55,094 nt of DNA from Opitutia bacterium (GTDB lineage Bacteria; Verrucomicrobiota; Verrucomicrobiia; Opitutales; Opitutaceae), in the NCBI GenBank assembly GCA_947474365.1, contig CANJIU010000063.1, forward strand, positions 1 through 55,094. The letters run 5' to 3'. Below are positions 33,701 to 42,700 of this stretch, piece by piece. How positions within the stretch are numbered: position 1 is the first letter of the stretch; each line of letters opens with the position of its first letter. The notes beneath the pieces were generated by a model. The model searched no databases, was not told the DNA's origin, and saw only the letters and a list, made by a program, of their open reading frames with translations. The translations under genes and the position numbers were made by a program.

Positions 33701-36259
33701 CATCGGCCCGTTGCGGTCCTTGGCAAAGTAATAGCTGAATGTGTAGGCGTCGACCTCCTTGCACAGTTCGAGCCAGAGCGTCCGGTCGATGAAGCTGCGT
33801 TCATGGAGCCATTTTCCATAATAATTCTCACTGGCAGTTTGGCTGAAATCCGGGGCGGCGAGCGCGGACGTCATTCGGTTCAGCCAGCCGACCAAGGCGT
33901 TCGCCTGCGTGGCGGTGACCGTCACGGGTTCGCTGATATCGTAGTCGCGGCTGGAGCCCGGGATCGCCGGATTGGACGCGGCGTTGATCTTGTACTCGTA
34001 GGGCAGCTTGTCGTTTTTGAAGATATATCCGCCGCTGGTCAGCGCCGGGTCGCTCATACTGTCGTTGAGCTTGGCGACATCGATCCGCTCCTTGCCGCGG
34101 GAGGGTTTTTCCATCAGCAGGTAAACTCCGCGGTAGTCGGCGTAGTCGAGGGTCGTGTTCCCCTGGTTGAAAAACACCTCGACGAAACGGCAGCGCACGC
34201 CGGCGCCGGGTCCGTTGGCGTCGAGCATCGCCTGCTGCATGAGGTAATTTCGCATGAGCGACTTGTCCAAGGTCAGGCTTTGCAAAATCCAATCGCTGTT
34301 TGCCGGCATTCCCAGCAGCGGTTCGCTGCGGTCTTCGTCGGCATCCTCTTTCCAGAACTCCATCGCGTAGGGTCGCTCCGTCTGGCCGGAGGAACTTTGC
34401 CCGCGCACGTGGGTGCCGGCGCGCAGCATGTGGTCGGGTGGATTGGCAAGGCTGGCGCGATTGGTGCCAGGCTTCACATCATACACCGCGACCTGGGAAA
34501 ATCGATAAGGGCGCAGCCCGAGGGGGTTGTTCAGCCCGTCGACGTTGCGCAGAAAACTGTCGAGCACGATGACGGGCAGAGTGCTGCTGAACGGCTGGCC
34601 CGAGGCGTTGTAATTGGTCGCCACGTTGATGAGCGTCGTGGCGTTTGTGTCCGCCGCGCCGGAGAGCCAGATGAAGGCGCGGTTGCCGGTTTTCGACGGC
34701 AGGCGGCCCGGGGCGAAGACGCGGGCCTTGACGTACGTGCCGGTCGCGATGTCGAGCGGGCCGGTGTAGAGTGTGGACGTTTCGGTCGGCTCCGCCGTGT
34801 TCAGTGTGTAGCGGATTTCAGCGCCGCCCGGAGCGCCGGCGGGTAATTGAATTCCCAGCGGGAGCGAAGAAACGATCACGGCACTGGGTTGGTCAGCCAA
34901 CGGTACGACGCCCGGCTTGAAGAACACCGGCGTCGCCAGGCGGTGTCCCGCCGCCTGGCGGCCGGCATTGGTGGTCCCCGGCGTCGCGATTTCCAGGAAG
35001 CCCGTCGTTTGCGCCGGGCCCAGCCCGCCAAACGAGACATCCTCCTGTTGCGGGCCGTAGGTCAGTGAGTGTGCCGCCGTCACGCCATCGGGCCACACCA
35101 GGGTGAGCGTGCCACCCTCTTTTTGCAGGGTGAAATTCGTGTGCGGCCGGGCGTTGGTGAAGCGGTTCTTGCCCGAGGCGAATACGATCTGGTGACCGAA
35201 GGCGGGTATGGTCAGAGCGGGCAGGGTGTAGCTGGTGGGCGGCGGAGTCCGGCCGGGCGCGGGAATGACGGCGCTGTTATAGTCGAGGCGCCAACCCGCC
35301 AGGCTGACCGGAGCGCCGGTGCCATTGTAGAGATCGATCCAGTCGGGTCGGTCGAGGTCCTCGTCTTCCAGGCCCGAGGCGTTGTCTGCCATGATTTCCT
35401 CGATGACGACTCCTCCGGTGACGACCGGTGCCACCGGCGTGGTGACGGTGGTGACCGACAGGTCGTCGATGAATACATCCTGCATCAAACCGCCGGTGGC
35501 GGCATTGAAGGCGAAATTGCAACCCACGGTTGGGGTGAAATCAGGGGTCGGCAATTTCTTGAAAATCGCGATGCCGTCGTAGGTGAGATCCAATCCGTTG
35601 ACCGCATCCCAGTGCAGGGTCACAGCGCGGAAGGTTTGATCGTAGGTGAAATTTCCGCCGGGGAGACTGGTGGCGAGAAAATTGCCCACGCTGTTGCCGT
35701 CGGCAAAGACCTCGATGCTGCGGGGATCGTTGGTCGCATTCTGGAAGGTGTCGAAGTTCACCACCAATCCGTAGGCGGCAATGTGTCCGCCCGATCCGCC
35801 GACTCCGCTCAGCGTGGGACCGAAGCTGATGTTGAAACCGTCCGCCGGAGTCGCCCCGGATGCCCGATCCATCAGCAATTGCAGCGTGACGGTGAACTCC
35901 GTGACGATGGCATTGGCATCGAGCACGGGCAGTACGAGCGCGGCCGTGGCGCTGCCCGTCAGCTTGTCCGCGAGCCGCAGGGCGGTGGCCCCGGCGGTAC
36001 CGACGCCTGTCTTCGCGATGCCGACATTGATCGTGCCGGCGCCGTTGTTGTCCCTGCGGTTGGAAATCAGGGTGGCGTTGGTCGCGACGCCATTGAGGGA
36101 TCCCCCGCCAAGGAGGATCGACGTGTTGACCGCGCCATTCGGCGAGTCGGTCGCCAGCGAGTTGAAGTTATTCGAGTAAGTGGCGGCGGAGAGCGCCGGC
36201 GTGATGCTCGCGGCGAACAGGAGTGCGATCCATTGGGCAACGGTGAGGGTACGGGGCAT
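30719..36259 (-). CDS. Exported CotH-kinase / lamin-tail multidomain protein
   Basis: 1846 residues from ATG 36259 (MPRTLTVAQWIALLFAASIT, signal peptide). Approximate domains: lectin-like beta-sandwich 30-280; lamin-tail domain 290-390 (IEEIMADNASGLEDEDLD); chitobiase-type C-terminal domain 460-540 (RYTLNTAEPTETSTLYTGPL); CotH kinase-like domain 555-1000 with PLWDVDRSLGNANYAYS near 857; another chitobiase-type segment near 1050 (YYTIDGSDPRQ); a PA14/galactose-binding-like region 1160-1260; a second lamin-tail domain from about 1325; an Ig-like domain 1505-1590; then two C-terminal beta-repeats (VLIRAAGPALSAFGLGG, VLIRAVGPTLATFGVAG). CotH proteins are atypical protein kinases of spore coats and surface proteins. 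It is probably secreted or surface bound, role unknown. Confidence 0.85.
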   Translation of the reverse strand: MPRTLTVAQWIALLFAASITPALSAATYSNNFNSLATDSPNGAVNTSILLGGGSLNGVATNATLISNRRDNNGAGTINVGIAKTGVGTAGATALRLADKLTGSATAALVLPVLDANAIVTEFTVTLQLLMDRASGATPADGFNISFGPTLSGVGGSGGHIAAYGLVVNFDTFQNATNDPRSIEVFADGNSVGNFLATSLPGGNFTYDQTFRAVTLHWDAVNGLDLTYDGIAIFKKLPTPDFTPTVGCNFAFNAATGGLMQDVFIDDLSVTTVTTPVAPVVTGGVVIEEIMADNASGLEDEDLDRPDWIDLYNGTGAPVSLAGWRLDYNSAVIPAPGRTPPPTSYTLPALTIPAFGHQIVFASGKNRFTNARPHTNFTLQKEGGTLTLVWPDGVTAAHSLTYGPQQEDVSFGGLGPAQTTGFLEIATPGTTNAGRQAAGHRLATPVFFKPGVVPLADQPSAVIVSSLPLGIQLPAGAPGGAEIRYTLNTAEPTETSTLYTGPLDIATGTYVKARVFAPGRLPSKTGNRAFIWLSGAADTNATTLINVATNYNASGQPFSSTLPVIVLDSFLRNVDGLNNPLGLRPYRFSQVAVYDVKPGTNRASLANPPDHMLRAGTHVRGQSSSGQTERPYAMEFWKEDADEDRSEPLLGMPANSDWILQSLTLDKSLMRNYLMQQAMLDANGPGAGVRCRFVEVFFNQGNTTLDYADYRGVYLLMEKPSRGKERIDVAKLNDSMSDPALTSGGYIFKNDKLPYEYKINAASNPAIPGSSRDYDISEPVTVTATQANALVGWLNRMTSALAAPDFSQTASENYYGKWLHERSFIDRTLWLELCKEVDAYTFSYYFAKDRNGPMTAFPLWDVDRSLGNANYAYSNASFGLKWWTVGSSYTYYTRLDDDPEFNDRYWNRWTALRRSHFSKETLFDRIETVYAQLTDGSRADIVNTANATTMAIQVPVARHYRKYPILGTNSLTSGQTGQVNRTTWRQEVDALKSWLTERLEWLDGAPQTVDPTTLAPRLKPTELFDASTGRPHYGGNVPLGFQFRLNNPNPAGGTTYYTIDGSDPRQVGGALDASALTATTGTVSASTILAAGQSWKWLLPTAAPTNDAAGLSWTAPAYADSAWNSGAAPLGYGESSGLATNVSPVAPNYTAADVEPGPAYFRTTFTATGTAGLTSTFFEIMADDGAVVYLNGVEAARINFPLAPNPATYAQEALGPIDPGNNYVPIESMFVAVPFDRALLKEGVNTLAVEVHQAIYAFPPNAANAYPRNDYSDMRFDLRLVGQTASAPGPALALATAGAHTVRTRIRNGATWSPLTEATFVLEAIPAQAANLVVSEFHYHPADPTPAEQAAGFNNGNDFEYIELLNISRTQSVDLSGVKLEDAVSFDFGSVAPALRIIPPGGRIIIAENIAGFAARLEPGAQAVVAGAYTGNLSNSGEQLIVRAANGAIIRQFTYRDSSPWPEEADGDGSSLVLNTPFANPNHALASSWHASAPIALAKATPAPPAPRLATQPSGQTVLFGNSTTLTASAGGGGFVWYQWLKDGTAVEGATKSTLSLTSASPANAGTYAVTVANAGGSVTSAPARLEVVTGSALSNLSVRTTLGVGQALTLGAVVSGGAKDVLIRAAGPALSAFGLGGLADPKLELFTGGGTVPIATNDDWPASLTGTFASVGAFGFPAGSKDAALSQTITGAFTVRASGAGTGVILVEAYDTTGGTSPRLINLSARNRVGTGSDILIAGFSVSGAGSKQVLIRAVGPTLATFGVAGPLADPNLRVVDARGVTVAANDNWAAALAPTFSQVGAFPLPLASRDAALLVTLPAGGTYTLQVSGVNNTTGEALIEVYEVF

Positions 36260-36434
36260 GGCTGACGAGTTGGGGAAGGCAGATGGCATCCACCCAAACT
36301 GACGAACCTCGACAACTCAAGACGTCTGGGGGGGGACGCGCGCCGGCTCACGGCACCCGACCAAGTGTTGGAGGCGCGCCCGGAGGTGCATCGTTACCCC
36401 GCCGAATTTCGACCGTCTCTGCCGTGACGATTGC

Positions 36435-37343
36435 CTACTTGCCCGCGCTGGCTTCGTTCGACCGGCGAAACAGATGCGCGAGCTTGAACTCGCCACGCAA
36501 TTTGGCGCTGACGCCGAAATCGCTTCCGTCGGGACCGAAATTTGCCTTCAGGCCGATGCCGAAGATCCAATTTCCTTTCGCGTGAAACTTGAGCACCGGC
36601 GGCAATTGCCAGAGGACGCTCGGGTTCACCGAGGTAAAGCTGCGCGAGCCCTGTCCGATGAAGGCGGTGGTCCAATAGCTCGTGACGAGCGTGTACTTGA
36701 AAATGCCGCGGTCATAGAAGAATCCCATGGAGGTGCCCATCGAGTCGGAGTGGGGCTGGTTCTTGGTGAATTCGCCGCGTACCCCGGTCTCCCTCATGAA
36801 ATCGGCGCCGAACGTCACAAACGGTGTCAGCTTCGGATTGCCCGGCCAGGGCCGGGAGAATGTCACGTACGGTGAGTAATGTTGGAATCCGTCGGTTAGG
36901 CTGAGCGGGGGCTTGCCGACGGGAAACGTCGTGTTGAGGCCGATGCTCGTGTCGAGCCCGGTGCTTTCCCAGTGGGGCAGCTGATGCTTGAGGCCAAGGC
37001 GGATCTGGTCGAACCCGTAGCCGACGCTTTTCTTGCCGAGACCGTGCGTGATGTAGGATTCCACCTCGGGGCTGATTTCGGTCTGGTCGGTGATGCCGAT
37101 TCGGACCCCCACGGGTATCCGCAGATAGTCGCGGTGCAGCAAATCTCCGAAGTGCGGATGGATAATCACCTTCGCCTTGAATTTCTCGACTGTCTTCGGC
37201 AGGTCGACGTCGAAGAGGCCTCGCACCCGGGAGAACTCCTCCGGATTCTCCGGCTCGGTCGTTGCCTCCGCGGCGAAAGCGGTTCCTCCGAGCACCAGAC
37301 AGCCGAGCAGAAGGGCTCGGTGGGTACGGGTAAGATCGTTCAT
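36435..37343 (-). CDS. Outer-membrane beta-barrel-like hypothetical protein
   Basis: 302 residues from ATG 37343; the ATG shares its first base with the TGA of the upstream gene (TGATG), so translation is likely coupled. Signal peptide MNDLTRTHRALLLGCLVLGG...AFA. The mature part alternates polar and aromatic residues in strand-like runs (GVRIGITDQTEISPEVESYI, FGADFMRETGVRGEF, FKYTLVTSYWTTAFIG), suggesting an outer-membrane barrel reminiscent of the MetA-pathway/transporter-like proteins. It lacks the terminal Phe usual in barrels and ends EASAGK. No specific family is recognised. Coupling to the LTA-synthase-like enzyme suggests a role in the same envelope process. Confidence 0.75.
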   Translation of the reverse strand: MNDLTRTHRALLLGCLVLGGTAFAAEATTEPENPEEFSRVRGLFDVDLPKTVEKFKAKVIIHPHFGDLLHRDYLRIPVGVRIGITDQTEISPEVESYITHGLGKKSVGYGFDQIRLGLKHQLPHWESTGLDTSIGLNTTFPVGKPPLSLTDGFQHYSPYVTFSRPWPGNPKLTPFVTFGADFMRETGVRGEFTKNQPHSDSMGTSMGFFYDRGIFKYTLVTSYWTTAFIGQGSRSFTSVNPSVLWQLPPVLKFHAKGNWIFGIGLKANFGPDGSDFGVSAKLRGEFKLAHLFRRSNEASAGK

Positions 37344-39364
37344 CAATTACCGGAGACCGTGCGGTAGCGGGCAAGTTCCTCCGGGGTGAGTGCACGCTGG
37401 GCCTGGTGCTTAAAGAGCCAGCTGGCGGTCTGGTAGTACGCGATCGTGTCGTCGATGAGCGCCGCATTGGGCGCCTGGGATTTCATCTCGTGGGTGGTGC
37501 GGGAGTAGCTGAGGGTAAGCGATTGGCGGATGGGCTTGAGGACGTTCAGCTGCCCATCGGTGTAGAGTCCGAGCTTTTGGTAGTTGCCGAGCAGGGCGCG
37601 TCCCGGGGCCCCGTCGGGCTGGGCGAGCACGTCGTGGCCGTAGAAGCGACTGGGATAGGTCCAGCCCAGGAAGCCCAGCAACGTGGGGGCATAGTCCACC
37701 TGGCTCATCAGGGGGCGAACCACTCCGGGTTTCACCTGTCCGCCCGGGGCGAAAATCACGAGCGGGATGTGGTAATTCTGGATCGGCAATTCGGTCTTGC
37801 CCGCACTGGAGGCGCAGTGATCGCCGACGATGACAAAAATCGTGTTCTTGAACCACGGCTTGTCGGCGGCGGCGCGGAGGAATTCGCCGATGGCATAATC
37901 AGTGTATTTGACGCCGCCCGAGCGCCCGGAAGTTTTGGAGGGAAGATCGATCTTGCCTTCGGGATAGGTGAACGGGCGGTGATTCGACGTGGTCATCACA
38001 AAATAGAAGAACGGCTTGCCGGCGGCGTGATCGCGGTCGGCCTCGCGCATCGTCCAGCGGTAGAGGTCCTCATCGCAGGCGCCCCAGACGTTGGCGAACG
38101 TGATGTCGGCCGCGGCAACCTTCGTGCGGTCGACCACGCGGTAGCCGTTTTCGCCGAAAAAGTAGTTCATGTTGTCGAAGTAGCCGAAGCCACCGTAGAT
38201 AAACGCCGTCTCGTAGCCGCGGCTGCGGAAGACCGAACCGAGCGTGAAGAGATTCTCGTTGGCGGGGCGTTTCACCAGCGAGCGGCCCGGCGTGGGGGGC
38301 ACGGACAGCGTGAGCGCCTCCATGCCGCGATCCGTGCGGGTGCCGGTGGCGTAAAATTGGTCGAACACCAGGCTCTTGGCGGCAATCACCTCCATGTTGG
38401 GCATCAGTTTCGACACCCGGTTGAAGTGGCTGAGAAAGTCCGCGCTCAGACTTTCGACCGTGAGCTGAATCACATTGTACCGCTGCTCGGGACCCGGGTG
38501 ACGGACCAGCCGCAGGAGGTCGTGGGGGTCGTCGGTGAGGCGCTTCGAGCCGTCGCGGGCGAGCAGTTCGTGGACGCGTTTGAATGCCGCTTCATTCGGC
38601 CGCGTTGGATAGAAATGGTCGTATTCAAGCTGGTTGGACCAGAACGCGGCGAAGAGCGACCAGAGCCCGTCCTTCGCGAGCTCGCGGTTGTAGTTGTTGG
38701 CGAACGCCGGAATGGTGCGCTCCTGCAAACCGGTGCCGATCACGAGTAGCACGGCCGAGAGTCCCGCCGTGACGGCCCAGCGGGAGCGGGCGGGCGATCC
38801 GGCCGCGTCCAGCCACTGGCCGACCCAGCCGGTGCGGGTCACTCCCCAGTAAAGCAACGCCGTCACAGCCAGCAACCCGGCATAGATCGCGGGCATCGGA
38901 TACGACTCGCGGATGTTGCCGATGACCTCGGTGGTGTACACGAGGTAGTCGACGGCGATGAAGTTGAACCGCACGCCAAACTCGTCCCAGAAAAGCCATT
39001 CGGCGACGGCCCCGAACAGGAGGAGGTATAGAATCGCGACCAACATTCCATGCGCCAGCCAGCGGCCCCAGGGCCGGGAGAAAAAGCCGACGGGGAGCGC
39101 GGCCAGCAGCACGGCGAGGGGGACGGCCCACCAAAGGGCGGCCGCAAGATCGTAGAGCGTACCCCACGCAAAAGCGGCCGGCAGGCTGAGGTTCCAGGAA
39201 ACATCCCCGGCCGATTTGATTAGGAGTGTGACGCGGGTGGCGAAACCGACGCCGAGCGCCATGAGCACGGCGAGCCAGACGCCGCCATGTCGTTGCCGGA
39301 GCAAGCGGACAGCGAGGGAAACCCGGGGTGAAACGGCGTCGCTGGTGAGGGCGGATGGTGGCAT
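37343..39364 (-). CDS. LTA-synthase-like membrane sulfatase-superfamily transferase
   Basis: 673 residues from ATG 39364; a GTG two codons upstream is an alternative. Five hydrophobic helices lie at about 29-50, 60-95, 106-126, 160-176 and 198-214. The periplasmic catalytic domain (about 295-630) shows QLTVESLSADFL with Glu304, the nucleophile region YATGTRTDRGM with Thr344, and FVIVGDHCASSAG for metal binding. This is the layout of LtaS/OpgB-type phosphoglycerol transferases, which use a Thr nucleophile rather than formylglycine. In a Gram-negative it could transfer phosphoglycerol or another phospho-group from a phospholipid to a glycan. The Pho-box-like repeats 159 bp upstream suggest phosphate control (inference). 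Confidence 0.85.
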   Translation of the reverse strand: MPPSALTSDAVSPRVSLAVRLLRQRHGGVWLAVLMALGVGFATRVTLLIKSAGDVSWNLSLPAAFAWGTLYDLAAALWWAVPLAVLLAALPVGFFSRPWGRWLAHGMLVAILYLLLFGAVAEWLFWDEFGVRFNFIAVDYLVYTTEVIGNIRESYPMPAIYAGLLAVTALLYWGVTRTGWVGQWLDAAGSPARSRWAVTAGLSAVLLVIGTGLQERTIPAFANNYNRELAKDGLWSLFAAFWSNQLEYDHFYPTRPNEAAFKRVHELLARDGSKRLTDDPHDLLRLVRHPGPEQRYNVIQLTVESLSADFLSHFNRVSKLMPNMEVIAAKSLVFDQFYATGTRTDRGMEALTLSVPPTPGRSLVKRPANENLFTLGSVFRSRGYETAFIYGGFGYFDNMNYFFGENGYRVVDRTKVAAADITFANVWGACDEDLYRWTMREADRDHAAGKPFFYFVMTTSNHRPFTYPEGKIDLPSKTSGRSGGVKYTDYAIGEFLRAAADKPWFKNTIFVIVGDHCASSAGKTELPIQNYHIPLVIFAPGGQVKPGVVRPLMSQVDYAPTLLGFLGWTYPSRFYGHDVLAQPDGAPGRALLGNYQKLGLYTDGQLNVLKPIRQSLTLSYSRTTHEMKSQAPNAALIDDTIAYYQTASWLFKHQAQRALTPEELARYRTVSGN

Positions 39365-39522
39365 CGGCACGATGCGGAAGCATGGGTGCCGAAAAACGAC
39401 CTTGGCAACCGTTGATTGCTCCCTCTCGTGTCGCGTTGGTGCAGGAAAGAATCTCCGTCATCCCTGCTCGCCTCTCGCCCTTGCCGTCTTGGTCTCCTCA
39501 CCCTCGCACCATCTAATCTTGG

Positions 39523-39566
39523 CCGAGAGATGACCGCTATATCACCGGGAGATGACCGAGAGATGA
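39523..39566 (-). promoter_or_regulatory. Four tandem 11-bp repeats resembling a Pho box
   Basis: On the plus strand the units are CCGAGAGATGA, CCGCTATATCA, CCGGGAGATGA and CCGAGAGATGA, contiguous at exactly 11 bp. In the direction of the LTA-synthase-like gene this reads as GGTCAT-type half sites (TCATCTCTCGG, TCATCTCCCGG, TGATATAGCGG, TCATCTCTCGG). PhoB-type boxes are direct repeats of CTGTCAT with an 11-bp period. The array lies 159 bp upstream of that start codon. Period and GTCAT core are seen; PhoB binding is inference. Confidence 0.5.
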
Positions 39567-39672
39567 AAATCGCGATCTCGCGTGCTGCCGGAGTTACGCC
39601 AGCCGACTCAGGTCGACGTAGCGCGGGACGTTGTCATCTGACACGGGGAAATGTTTCGGGTTTCTCCGGAAA

Positions 39673-39693
39673 ATTCAGCGGAGGTCGCTGAAT
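39673..39693 (-). terminator. Rho-independent terminator of the TonB receptor gene at 39762
   Basis: On the minus strand ATTCAGCG and CGCTGAAT form a perfect 8-bp stem around the loop ACCTC, followed at once by TTTCC. It lies about 70 bp past the receptor's stop codon, correctly oriented to end its transcript before the LTA-synthase-like operon promoter region. Confidence 0.65.
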
Positions 39694-39761
39694 CGTCCGA
39701 GTGTTTCCCTTTCCGACGCGTCCTGCCTGTCGTCCCGGCGCATCGCGGAGCTTGTGAAGGG

Positions 39762-42700
39762 CTAGAACGTTCCCTTCACGCCGATGGTCCAGAGGGAGCC
39801 GTAGCGTTCCTGGTAGCGGAGCGTCGCGTACTGGGGTGTGGTCGGGCCGACCGTCGTGCCGCGGTCGGCGATGTCGGTGATGTTGCGCAGATTCGCGAAA
39901 AGCGCGACGCGCCTCCAGAGCGTGTACTCTCCGAGGACGTCGATTTTCGTGAACCCCGGGGTGTAATTGTAGGTGCCGGGTTCGATGCTGGTGCCGGTGA
40001 CGGGGCCTTGGTTCTGATCTTCCCGCCATGTCCAGTTGACCCGGATGTTGTAACGCGGGCGGGTGAAACTCACGCCCCACGCGGCGTAGCGCGGGATTTC
40101 GTTGAAACCTGAGTTGCCGAGGAACCCTTTCGGGGTGTTGCTTTTCGCGATGCTGCCGTTGGCGAAGATCTGGAAGCCGCGCGCCCAATGGGGCAGGAAC
40201 GTCAGCGCCTGGCGATAGCTGAAGTCGCGGCCTTCGCTCCGGATGACGCTCGGATTGTTGCGTTGCGTCGAAACTTCGTAGGGACCGAATTCGTCTGGAT
40301 CGAGGCTGTAGAGCGCGAGGAATTCGGGCGTGGCGGGAAACACGGTCGAGACGAAGAAATTCTTGTAGTGACGGCGAAACGCGCCGACGGAGATCTGCCC
40401 GACACCGGCGAAGTAATATTCGAGGCGCACTTTCACGGTGTTGGCGGTCCACGGCTTGATGCCGACATTGTTGACGCTGATGCGATTACCGGTGCCCGGC
40501 GGGTTGTCGGTGTTGGGAAGGGTGACGCCACCAGCGTATTGGTTGAAATCCGGTGCGCCGATCGACGTGGACGCTCCGGCGCGTGCGATGAAGTTTTCGC
40601 GGATGTGGTGCGTCGCGTTGAGCGAAGGGAAGAGGCGGAGGTATTCCTTCTCGGCATGAGCTTCACGCTCAAGGAAGGTAAGCTTTGAGACCGCGAGCGC
40701 GTCGGTGGCGATCGGAATGACGGCGCCGGCGGCGTTGCGGAGCGGGCGGCCCTGGGCATCGCGCTGGACATTGCGCGTGAGATCGGTGAGCGGACCCTGG
40801 GCGGTGATGTTTGTCTGTTCAACGCGCACGCCTCCGACGAGGAGCAGGCGGCGGTTGAAAAGTGAGATGTCGCCGCGGAGATAGCCGGCGGAAACGCCCT
40901 CGGTGGCAGACTTGGAGTTGGTGACGTTGCTGCGATAGAGATTGTTGTCGTCGAGCGTGAACTCGGACGGGTGCGTGCGCCAGTAGGCGAAGATTTCCTT
41001 GTTATCGACATGCTGCACCTGCGGGAACCCGTACGGCGCGTAGCGCGTGGAGAAAAGGGGATCGAGGAAGCGAGTCGCGGTGCCGACCGTCGTATTCTGG
41101 CGGCCATCCGCGCCGACATAGGTGTAGGTGGACGTCCACTGGCGCGAGTCGCGCCGCGACTGGCGGAAGTCGAGTCCGGTGCGCAGCGTGAACGGCGTGC
41201 TCCAGAGGAAATCCCGCCGGGCGTTGGCCGTTGCGGTGAAATTGACGTCGGACGCGCGCTGGGGCGTACTTGTCATCGTGTTGAGGGAGTAGTTTTCGAG
41301 TCGGTAGGGGTCGAGCGGACGACCGTTGGTGTTGTCGACGACGTTGATAACCCCGGGGCGGAAGAACCCCGTGTCGGCGAACCCGATGGTCACGCCGGTG
41401 CGGCGCGCGTTGACGGCGAGGAAGCGCTCCTTGTCCATGTCGCGGATGGCGTTCTTGCCGTAGGCGCGGCCGGTGGCGAAATCGAGTTTCCACAACGGTC
41501 CGTCGTGGCGCCAGGAGAACGTGGGTAGGTAGGTGCGGTTTTCGCGGATGCGGTTGTTGCCGTTGGTGAGCGTGAGCTGCCCGGCGCCGGCGACGCCCTG
41601 TACCGAAGTCGGCGAGATCGAAGAGGCGACGATCTGGTTGGGCGCAAAGAGAAGCTGGCGCGAGGTAATCTCGCCGTCGAAAGAGGAGTATTGGTAGGAG
41701 AACGCGGCGCGGTCGCGCGCCGAAAGACGAAAATCCAGCGTGAGGCCGAGGGAATCGCGGGACGACTCCTTGGGGGCGTCGTTGACTTGATAAGCCGACA
41801 TGTACGGCCGACCCGGCGCGGTGTTGGGAAACGCGCCCACGGCGGTGGCGGTGCCGTTGGTGGCGGTGCTGACGCCGCGCCACGTCGGAATGGTGCGGTC
41901 CTGGCTGGAGTATTGGGTCGAACCACCCGCGGCCAGGGTGAATCCGAAATTCTTGTTCACGGGCACCACCCACGAGAGGTCCGCTCCGGGCCAGACCTTC
42001 TGCCGCGGATCACGATAGAGCGTGGCTCCCCGACCGAGGGAATGGTAGTCATCACGCCCCATCAGGTAGAGACTGCCTTCGAACACGGGGCGCGCGCGCT
42101 CGAAAGAGGAGCGCGGCACCAGATTCACGCCGCCGGCGAGCGACTTGCCGGGCGAATCAGGGGTGGGTGAGTGCGAGACCTCGATGCGGGAGATGTTGTT
42201 GAGATTGAAAAATCCGACCTCAACCGCGCGACCGGTGCCGGTGGGGCTGGAGAGGCCAATGCCGCCGATCGTGATGGGGGTGTTGGCGGCGGGCGCCCCG
42301 TCGATTGAGACCGTGCGGCCGTCGCCGCCACTGAGGTCGATGGTGACGCCGGGGAGGTATTTGAGAAACTCGGTGACATTGCCCTCGGAGACGGCGCCAA
42401 ATTCATCGGTGGAGACGACGTTCCGGATGTTCGAGGCGTAGCGTTGCTCGTTGATTGCGATGGCGGAACCGCTCATCTCGCGTGATTCGCCAACGACGAA
42501 TTGCTCAAGCTTGACCGTCTCGCCGCTCGACGCAGGCGCGGCACTGCCGAGGGTGGCGAGAGAGATTTCCTGGCTCGACGTCTGGCCGGCGGCGACGCGC
42601 ACGACCGTCATGCTCGGGGCGGCGCCGGTGAACGCGACGCGCAGTCGCGCTTCTCCCGCGGGAACGGCACCGAGGAAATACCGGCCGTCGGCACTGGTGA

